This document shows, in pieces, positions 56,955 to 64,000 of a DNA stretch of 64,000 bases. The position numbers and the translations under genes are program-made. The stretch covers positions 94,740,170 to 94,804,169 of the forward strand of contig NC_068910.1 in the NCBI RefSeq assembly GCF_023091745.1, written 5' to 3'. Within the stretch, counting starts at the first letter, position 1. The number at the start of each line of letters is the position of its first letter. The DNA comes from Budorcas taxicolor. Taxonomy: Eukaryota; Chordata; Mammalia; Artiodactyla; Bovidae. A model generated the notes under the pieces. The model was not told the DNA's origin, searched no databases, and was given only the letters and a program-made list of their open reading frames with translations.

Positions 56955-59900
56955 GTGGCCAAGAGGAGCAACTCCACGTCCAAGGAGCAGTGGTTGCACT
57001 GTCGCAGGAGGGCCGAGAGGAGCTACTCCACGTTCAAGGTAGCAGGGGCGGCAGTGAGGAGATACCCCTCATCCAAGGTAAGGAGCAACGGCTGCACTTT
57101 GCTGGAGTAGCCGTGAAGAGATATCCCACATCCAAGGAAAGAGAAACCCAATTAAGATGGTAGGTGTTGTGAGAAGACATCAGAGGGCAGACACACTGAA
57201 ACCATAATCACAGAAAACTAGTCTATCTAATCACATGGACCACAGCCTTGTCTAACTCAATGAAACTAAGCCATGCCATGTGGGGCCACCCAAGACGGGT
57301 GGGGCATGGTGGAGAGGCCTGACAGAACGTGGTCCACTGGAGAAGGGAATGGCAAACCACTTCAGTATTCTTGCCTTGAGAACCCCATGAACAGTATGAA
57401 AAGGCAAAATGATAGGATACTGAAAGAGGAACTCCCCAGGTTGGTAGGTGCCCAATATGCTACTGGAGAACAGTGGAGAAATAACTACAGAAAAAATGAG
57501 CAAAAACAATACCCAGTTGTGGATGTGACTGGTGATAGAAGCAAGATCCGATGATATGAAGAGCAATATTGCATAGGAACCTGGAATGTTGGGTCCATGA
57601 ATCAAGGCAAATTGGAAGTGGTCGAAAAAGAGATGGCAAGAGTGAACGCTGACAATCTAGGAATCAGTGAAATAAAATCGACTGGAATGGGTGAATTTAA
57701 CTCAGATGACCATTATATCTATTACTGCGGGCAGTAATCCCTTAGAAGAAATGGAGTAGCCATCTTGGTCAACAAAAGAGTCCAAAATGCAGTACTTGGA
57801 TGCAGTCTCAAAAATGACAGAATGATCTCTGTTCGTCTCCAAGGCAAACCATTCAATATCACGGTATCCAAGTCTATGCCCCAACCAATAACGCTGAAGA
57901 AGCTGAAGTTGAACGGTTCTATGAAGACATACAAGACGTTTTAGAACTAACACCTAAAAAAGATGTCCTTTTCATTATAGGGGACTTGAATGCAAAAGTA
58001 GGAAGTCAAGAAACACCTGGAGTAACAGGCAAATTTGACCTTGGAATTTGAAATGAAGTAGGGCAAAGTCTAATAGAGTTTTGCCAAAAGAACTCACTGG
58101 TCATAGCAAATACCCTCTTCCAATAACACAAGAGAAGACTCTAAACATGGACATCACTAGATGGCCAACACCAAAATCAGATTGATTATATTCTTTGCAG
58201 CCAAAGATTGAGAAACTCTATACAGTGAGCAAAAACAAGACCAGGAGCTGACTGTGGCTCAAATCATGAACCCCTTATTATCAAATTCAGACTGAAATTG
58301 AAGAAAATAGGGAAAACCACTAGACCATTCAGGTATGACCTAAATAAAACCCCTTATGATTATACAGTGAAAGTGAGAAATAGATTTAAGGGACTAGATC
58401 TGATAGATAGAGTGCCTGATGATCTATGGATGGGGGTTCATGACATTGTACAAGAGACAGGGATCAAGACCATCCCCATGGAAAAGAAATTCAAAAAAAG
58501 CAAATGGCTGTCTGAGGAGGCCTGACAAATAGCTGTGAAAAGAAGAGAAGCAAAAAGCAAAGGAGAAAAGGAAAGATATAAGCATCTGAATGCAGAGTTC
58601 CAGAGAATAGCAAGAAGAGATAAGAAAGCCTTCCTCAGCGATCAGTGCAAAGAAATAGAGGAAAAGAACAGAATGGGAAAGACTAGAGATCTCTTCAAGA
58701 AAATTAGAGACACCAAAAGAACATTTCATGCAAAGATGGGCTCAATAAAGGACAGAAATGGTATGGACCTAACAGAAGCAGAAGATATTAAGAGGTGGCA
58801 AGAATACCTAGAAGAACAGTACAAAAAAGATCTTCATGACCCAGATAATCATGATGGTGTGATCACTCATCTAGAGCCACATATCCTGGAATGTGAAGTC
58901 AAGTGGGCCTTAGAATGCATCACTATGAACAAAGCTAGTGGAGGTGATGGAATTCCAGTGGGGTTATTTCAAATCCTGAACGATGATGCTGTGAAAGTGC
59001 TGCACTCAATATGCCAGCAAATTTGGAAAACCAGGCAGTGGCCACAGGACTGGAAAAGTTCAATTTTCATTCCAATCCCAAAGAAAGGCAATGCCAAAGA
59101 ATGTTCAAACTACCTCACAGTTGCACTCATCTCACACGCTAGTAAAGTAATGCTCAAAATTCTCCAAGCCAGGCTTCAGCAATATGTGAGCCGTGAACTA
59201 CCTGATGTTCAAGCTGGTTTTAGAAAAGGCAGAGGAACCAGAGATCAAATTGCCAACATCCACTGGATCATGGAAAAAGCAAAAGAGTTCCAGAAAAACA
59301 TCTATTTCTGCTTTATTGACTATGCCAAAGCCTTTGACTGTGTGGATCACAATAAACTGTGGAACATTCTGAAAGAGATGGGAATACTAGAACACCTGAC
59401 CCGCCTCTTGAGAAATTTGTATGCAGGTCAGAAAGCAACAGTTAGAACTGGACATGGAAAAACACTGGTTCCAAATAGGAAAAGGAGTACGTCAAGGCTG
59501 TATATTGTCACCCTGCTGATTTAACTTATATGCAGAGTACATCATGAGAAACGCTGGCCTGGAGGTAGCACAAGCTGGAATCAAGATTGCTGGGAGAAAT
59601 CTCAGTAACCTCAGATATGCGGATGACACCACCCTTATGGCAGAAAGTGAAGAGGAGCTAAAAAGCCTCTTGATGAAAGTGAAAGAGAAGAGTGAAAAAG
59701 TTGGCTTAAAGCTCAACATTCAGAAAACGAAGATCATGGCACATGGTGCCATCTTTTCATGGGAAATAGATAGGGAAACAGTGGAAACAGTGCCAGACTT
59801 TATTTTTTTTGGGTCTAAAATCACTGCATATTGTGTGTGCAGCCATGAAATTAAAAGATGCTTACTCCATGGAAGAAAGTTATGACCAACCTAGATAGCA

Positions 59901-60387
59901 TATTGAAAAGCAGAGATATTTCTTTGCCAACAAAGGTCTATCTAGTCAAGACTATGGTTTTTCCAGTAGTCATGTATGGATGTGAGAGTTGGACTGTGAA
60001 GAAAGCTGAGCACCGAAGAATTGATGCTTTTGAACTGTGGTGTTGGAGAAGACTCTTGAGAGTCCCTTGGACTGCAAGGAGATCCAACTAATCTATTCTA
60101 AAGGATATCAGTCCTGGATGTTCTTTTGAAGGGCTGATGCTAAAGCTGAAGCTTCAATCCTTTGGCCACCTCATGTGAAGAGTTGACTCATTGGAAAAGA
60201 CTCTCATGGATCCAGGGCAGGAGGAGAAGGGGACAAGAGAGGATGAGATGGCTGGATGATATCACCAACCTGATGGACGTGAGTTTGAGTGAATTCCAGG
60301 AGTTGGTGACGGACAGGGAGGCCTGGCATGCTACGTATCTCGGGGTCACAGGGTCAGACACGACTGAGCGACTGAACTGACTAACTA
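56955..60387 (+). mobile_element. BovB LINE, near full-length (3.4 kb)
   Basis: Order: 5' UTR with imperfect repeated GAGGAG/CCACGTCCAAGG units (56955-57250), ORF with EN, linker and RT, and 3' tail to (CTGAA)n near 60373-60380. Flanks AGCCAGTGAA (56945-56954) and AGCCAATGAA (60388-60397), both LTR sequence, form a 10-bp duplication with one mismatch. The N-terminal frame MKRQNDRILKEELPR starts at about 57397 and stops at TGA 57552-57554. EN keeps GTWNVGSM, ISEIKSTG and GDLNAKVG, but the SDH motif is SNH (AAT at 58262-58264). YADD is present in a separate frame (59544-59885), and LRVPWTARRSN ends in a stop near 60089. The element is dead. Confidence 0.95.
58535..59524 (+). pseudogene. BovB reverse transcriptase, linker and N-terminal RT domain
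   Basis: At 329 codons this is the longest open frame of the window. Residues 1-125 form the charged linker after EN. The RT domain follows: NKASGGDGIP (132-141), PIPKKG (180-185), QAGFRKGRGTRDQ (226-238) and motif A FIDYAKAFD (260-268, catalytic Asp 262). After GHGKT (306-310) a deletion shifts the frame and the last 19 residues are out of register; the normal continuation, with YADD, is found in another frame from 59544. Upstream it is cut off from EN by a TGA at 58523-58525. It cannot give a working enzyme, because motifs A and C are in different frames. Confidence 0.93.
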
Positions 60388-60900
60388 AGCCAATGAATTA
60401 ATCAATCATGCCTATGGAATAAGCCTCTACAAAACCCCAGAAGGTATTGGTTCAGAGAGGTTCTTTGTTGATGAACTATAGATTTGGTGATAATGTGCCT
60501 GGGGAGAGCTTGGGAGTTCTGTGCCCTTTCCCCATATTGCCCTAAGCATATCTTTACCTGGCTCTTCTGAATTACGTTCTTTTGTAATAAACTGGCAATC
60601 TAGTAAGCAAAATTTGTTTCTAAGTTCTGAGGGCAGATCTAGCAAATTAAGCCCAAGGAGGGTGTCATTAGAACCCCCTCTTCAACTAGTGGGTCAGAGG
60701 CACAGGTGAAAACCTAGATTTGAGACTGTCATGTAAAGTGGAGTAGGGGGCCATCATGTAAGACTCTTCACCTGTGGGACCTGATGCTATCTTTATGTAG
60801 TGTCTGAATTGAATTATAGGACACATAGCTAGTGCTCTAGAATTTCTTTGTGGCACAGGAAAACTGCCTCCTCTCACATGTAACTGGGTGCAGCATCACA

Positions 60901-61574
60901 ATAGAGAAAGCCAAATGAAATATCATTTTCCTGAGAAAGGAGCACGATATAACAAAAAGTGAGTTGAGGAAAATTTAGCCATAGAGTTTGAAAGACAAAT
61001 AGACCATTAGGCCTGGCAGTGTGATAGAGAACAATCCTCCTGGATTGTCTTTACCCTTAAAGATAAGCAGATGGTAATAGTAACAGGAGGAAGACCAGTC
61101 ATACAGCCATTTAGAAAACACGAGGGCAGGGAGCTTTCTACAGACACAGACACACTATGTTCTAGAGGGATCCAAGTCAATAAATATTCCCAGTATAGGG
61201 TCTTTTGCAAACAGGGAAATGACATATACAAAGATGAAATTATCTTGCTTACAATACATCTTCCCCAGTCCCCAAACATTGCAGAAGATACTTAAACTAA
61301 TATCAGTAGGTCCTCTAAGAGAATCAGGGATCTAACCCAGTCTAGCATAAATGTGAGGGCATCTAAGGAGTCCAGTCATTCTAAATCTAGAAAATACCAG
61401 ATTTTTATAGACTCCTATTGTTGAATGAGTAAGACTAGAATAGTTGGAAAGATTACTATATAGTTTTTTTAAACTTAAATATCAACCATTTGCTTCCTGA
61501 AGCACTGTGTCTTCTTTCTTGATTTGCATATCCCACATTAAGGACAGGAATCTTAGACTGTTATAGTTTCCTAA
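60901..61574. other. Unassigned DNA
   Basis: About 670 bp between the LTR and a short BovB; its last 100 bp may be decayed L2 or MIR, but I cannot show it. Confidence 0.4.
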
Positions 61575-61585
61575 CACCTAAAAAG

Positions 61586-61742
61586 GAGAAGGGAATGGCA
61601 AAAGATGAGATTTTTTGATAGCATCACTGACTCAGTGGACATGAATTTGAGCAGGTTCTGGGAGATAATGGAGGATGAAGGAGGCTGGCATGCTATAGTC
61701 CATGAGGTCACAAAGAGTTGGACACAGCTTGGAGACTGAACA
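61586..61742 (+). mobile_element. BovB 3' tail, short
   Basis: Sense fragment from 'GAGAAGGGAATGGCAAAAGA' to 'GGAGACTGAACAACAC'. A possible 11-bp duplication with two mismatches flanks it (ACACCTAAAAA at 61575-61585; ACACTTATAAA at 61743-61753). The terminus lacks the (CTGAA)n form, like the older copy at 19242. Confidence 0.85.
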
Positions 61743-62090
61743 ACACTTATAAACAGTGCCCATCTCTCAGATGTCCAGTAGGTATATAGAAAATAATTGG
61801 GTGTATCTCTCTAATGTTATAATAATAACATCATAATTTCTTTTTCATTTGCCCAGCCCTAAATATGGCTTATGTTCTTTTCTCATGCTCCCCGTTCATC
61901 CTAATAACAAATTGGTGATTATGTCACTGATACTTGGATCCTGATCCGTATCTTCAATTACCTGCTGATATGGCTACTAGAGTATCAAAAGCTCAAATTT
62001 AGCATCTCTAATACTGAATTATCATTTTTCTTACTAAATCTGATTATCCTTCCAGGTGATCTATCTCATCCAATGGTGACTATTTATCCA

Positions 62091-62297
62091 GTGAAAAGTG
62101 AAAGGGAAGTCGCTCAGTCGTGTCTGACTCTTTGCGACCCCATGGACTGTAGCTTACCAGGCTCCTCCACGCATGGTATTTTCCAGGCAAGAATACTGGA
62201 ATGGGTTACCATTTCCTTCTCCAGGAACTTTTCCCGACCCAGGGTTTGAACCTGGGTCTCCCACATTGTAGGCAGATGCTTTTAATCCAGATGCCAC
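62091..62297 (-). mobile_element. Bov-tA SINE nested in L2
   Basis: Antisense copy, starting with GTGAAAAGTGAAAGGGAAGT and complete up to the head, whose end is altered (TTTTAATCCAGATGCCAC in place of the usual ending). The complement of the B-box-like element is GGTTTGAACC near 62242-62251. Confidence 0.93.
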
Positions 62298-62328
62298 ATC
62301 AAAAACCTTGTCTTCCCATTTGATTTAT

Positions 62329-62346
62329 TTCTCTCTCTCTCTCTCC
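62329..62346. repeat. (CT)n microsatellite
   Basis: About eight CT units inside the L2 remnant. Confidence 0.9.
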
Positions 62347-62850
62347 TACATCTCAACAACAATACATTTTCCCTAAACCAAAAAAATAAGCTCTCCAACT
62401 GATCCATCTCTTTCTGTCCCCATCAACCTAGTTTAAGCCATCACAGTCTCTTACTTGAATTACTGCTTCAGCTTTCTAAGTAACTTTACTGCCCACTGTT
62501 TAGCATCCTGTAACACAATCCCTCCAAAATGTGAACCTGCTCACAGTTACTCGCCTATTCAAAAGTCTTTTGTGATCCCATTGCTTTTAGGATGAAATTT
62601 AAAGTTCTCATCATCATTTAAAAAATCCTATATGAACTTTCTCATATTTATCTTTTTAGTCTTATTTCTCTCCACTTCACTTTCAGAACACTTTGTTATA
62701 GAAACTGAAATTTAAAACAGATTTTCTTGAATACAGTGCTATTCTCTCTCATCTCTGTATCTCTGCATATAATACTCTCTGTGTGATAAACATTTCTTCT
62801 CTTTTTCTTCTGTCTCCTTTTCTGGTCCTTCCCCTGAGCTATAATCACTG

Positions 62851-63157
62851 GGTCTTAGTTTTGGCATCATTTGATTCAGAAATCTCTTGATGGTCAGAAA
62901 ATCTGAATTAGGGTCTCATTCCAAGCATTGCTGCAGTTCTATCCAGAGACTCATCAAGCTGTCTGTAGATGTGCCTAGGCTTCCCACCAAAACATAGTAT
63001 CTGTGAGGGAAGGAATATGTTCCTGTTGACTGGTAGAGGGCATGTGCATTGTAAGTGATCTATAAATAGTTTCACACTCATAGATAAATGATGTACAGAA
63101 AAAATGTTAACTGTGCTTACCCTTGTATAGTCTGATGAAACTTTTCAATTAACATGT
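62851..63157. other. Unassigned DNA
   Basis: About 300 bp before the L1 at the right edge; nothing recognised. Confidence 0.4.
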
Positions 63158-64000
63158 TGTGATGGCAACAAAGGAAACTATAAGCAAGATGAAAAGACAG
63201 CCTTCAGAATGGGAGAAAATAATAGCAAATGAAGCAACTGACAAACAACTAATCTCAAAAATATACAAGCAACTCCTACAGCTCAATGCCAGAAAAATAA
63301 ATGACCCAATCAAAAAACAGGCCAAAGAACGAAATAGATATTTCTCCAAAGACATACAGATGGCTGACAAACACATGAAAAGACACTCAACAACACTCAT
63401 TATCAGAGAAATGCAAATCAAAATCACAATGAGGTACCATTTCACTCCAGTCAGAATGGCTGTGATTCAAAAGTCTACAAGCAATAAATGCTGGAGAGGG
63501 CGTAGAGAAAAGGGAACCCTCCTACACTATTGGTGGGAATGCAAACTAGTACAGCCACTATGGAGAACAGTGTGGAGATTCCTTAAAAAACTGGAAATAG
63601 AACTGCCTTATGACCCAGCAATCCCACTGCTGGGCATACACAGCGAGGAAACCAGAATTGAAAGAGACACATGTACCCCGATGTTCATTACAGCACTGTT
63701 TATAATAGCCAGGACATGGAAGCAACCTAGATGTCCATCAGCAGATGAATGGATAAGAAAGCTGTGGCACATATACACAATGGAGTATTACTCAGCCATT
63801 AAAAAGAATACATTTGAATCAGTTCTAATGAGGTACAGAGTGAAGTAAGCCAGAAAGAAAAACAACAATACAGTATACTAACACATATATATGGAATTTA
63901 GAAAGGTGGTAACGATAACCCTGTATGTGAGAAAGCAAAAGAGACACAGATGTATAGAACAGTCTGTTGGACTCTGTGGGAGAGGGAGAGGGTGGGGTGA
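63158..64000 (+). mobile_element. Ruminant L1, 5'-truncated, running out of the window
   Basis: Sense L1 that begins in the C-terminal part of ORF2 at about 63158 and continues into the 3' UTR ('CACATATATATGGAATTTAG' at 63882-63901, 'GGACTCTGTGGGAGAGGGAG') to the last base. The reading frame is open for 229 codons, so the copy is fairly young. The target duplication cannot be checked because the 3' end lies outside. Confidence 0.93.
63159..63848 (+). pseudogene. L1 ORF2p C-terminal segment
   Basis: A 229-codon remainder of L1 ORF2p (endonuclease and RT domains absent). Seen in order: RQPSEWEKI (13-21), NDPIKKQAKERNRYFSKD (48-65), REMQIKITMRYHFTPVRMA (83-101), the region of the C-terminal Cys motif (111-128), YDPAIPLLGI (151-160), DTCTPMFI (170-177) and WHIYTMEYYSAIKK (203-216). 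In the family the Cys motif is C-X3-C-X7-H-X4-C; here Cys 111, His 123 and Cys 128 are kept but the second Cys is Arg 115 (CGT at 63501-63503). The end is abnormal: 22 bp are missing at 63834/63835, so the frame ends in YRVK. Confidence 0.93.

Larger units (their letters stand above)
56745..60900 (+). mobile_element. ERVL-like LTR (MER21-like), split by BovB
   Basis: The LTR parts are 56745-56954 and about 60398-60900; the rest is BovB. Left part: 'CCAATCACATGATTGGAGGG' (56870-56889) and 'CTTTCAGTCTTGCCCCCTGA'. Right part: 'TTAATCAATCATGCCTATGG' (60398-60417), 'TAATAAACTGGCAATCTAGT' (60584-60603, with the likely polyadenylation signal) and 'GGACCTGATGCTATCTTTAT'. I recognise this as an old ERVL-class LTR; the subfamily name is from memory and uncertain. 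No internal retroviral sequence accompanies it. Confidence 0.6.
61850..62850 (+). mobile_element. L2 LINE, ORF end and 3' region, split by a SINE
   Basis: A diverged sense L2, the longest in the window: 'GCATCTCTAATACTGAATTA' (62002-62021), 'CTCTTACTTGAATTACTGCT' (62448-62467), 'CCCATTGCTTTTAGGATGAA' (62577-62596) and 'AAAGTTCTCATCATCATTTA' (62600-62619). The Bov-tA at 62091-62297 interrupts it. Confidence 0.78.

Noticed and set aside
58535..59524. 329-codon frame considered as a domesticated reverse transcriptase gene
   Set aside because: It is part of a BovB with its own target duplication, shifted before motif C and stopped before the linker, with no sign of preservation.

Overview
The window is nuclear DNA of a bovid ruminant (cattle, sheep, goat, buffalo or a relative; the species cannot be told). 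The evidence is the mixture of repeats: BovB LINEs of the RTE clade, the ruminant-restricted SINEs built on the BovB tail (Bov-tA with a tRNA-Glu-like head, monomeric BovA, dimeric BOV-A2), ruminant L1 3' ends, and older mammalian L2, MIR, L1 and LTR remains. No host protein-coding exon, functional tRNA, rRNA or CRISPR array could be supported. Every open frame that resembles a known protein belongs to a retrotransposon, and all are broken.

Layout. 1-12 kb: a BovB 3' end enters from outside, followed by L2 remains, several SINEs, an internally deleted BovB, an antisense L1 5' UTR abutting a BovB tail (8.1-8.7 kb), a decayed antisense L1 with three nested insertions (9.1-10.6 kb) and a MaLR-type LTR (10.9-11.2 kb). 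12-26 kb: antisense BovB copies at 12.6, 19.2 and 22.2 kb, one with a perfect 14-bp target-site duplication; an antisense L1 with its own perfect 14-bp duplication (14.8-15.3 kb); the largest repeat-poor stretch (16.5-18.9 kb); and a decayed sense L1 split by BovB and SINEs (19-21.7 kb). 26-39 kb: mostly unassigned AT-rich DNA with BovB copies at 31.2, 32.5, 33.8, 34.2 and 37.8 kb. 39.8-45.6 kb: a nested BovB composite in which a younger copy, broken into inverted 5' and direct 3' halves, sits inside an older one. 47-56 kb: more BovB, including one copy carrying a short insert copied from about 0.9 kb upstream. 56.7-60.9 kb: a near full-length 3.4-kb BovB inside an ERVL-like LTR. The right edge holds L2 remains and an L1 3' end that runs out of the window.

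How it works together. The BovB ORF encodes an AP-type endonuclease (EN) and a reverse transcriptase (RT); the SINEs carry only its 3' tail and are thought to be moved by that machinery, as the shared tail and the flanking duplications of about 7-14 bp suggest. By my own tally BovB covers about 21 kb, roughly a third of the window, well above the roughly one tenth usually given for cattle. No copy here could make a working protein: RT or EN catalytic residues are mutated in several copies and every reading frame is shifted or stopped.

I found no new molecular system. The best leads are structural: a possible L1-BovB chimera near 8.2 kb, the inverted BovB with an unassigned 5' extension at 42.8-43.0 kb, and the templated insertion at 47.34 kb.
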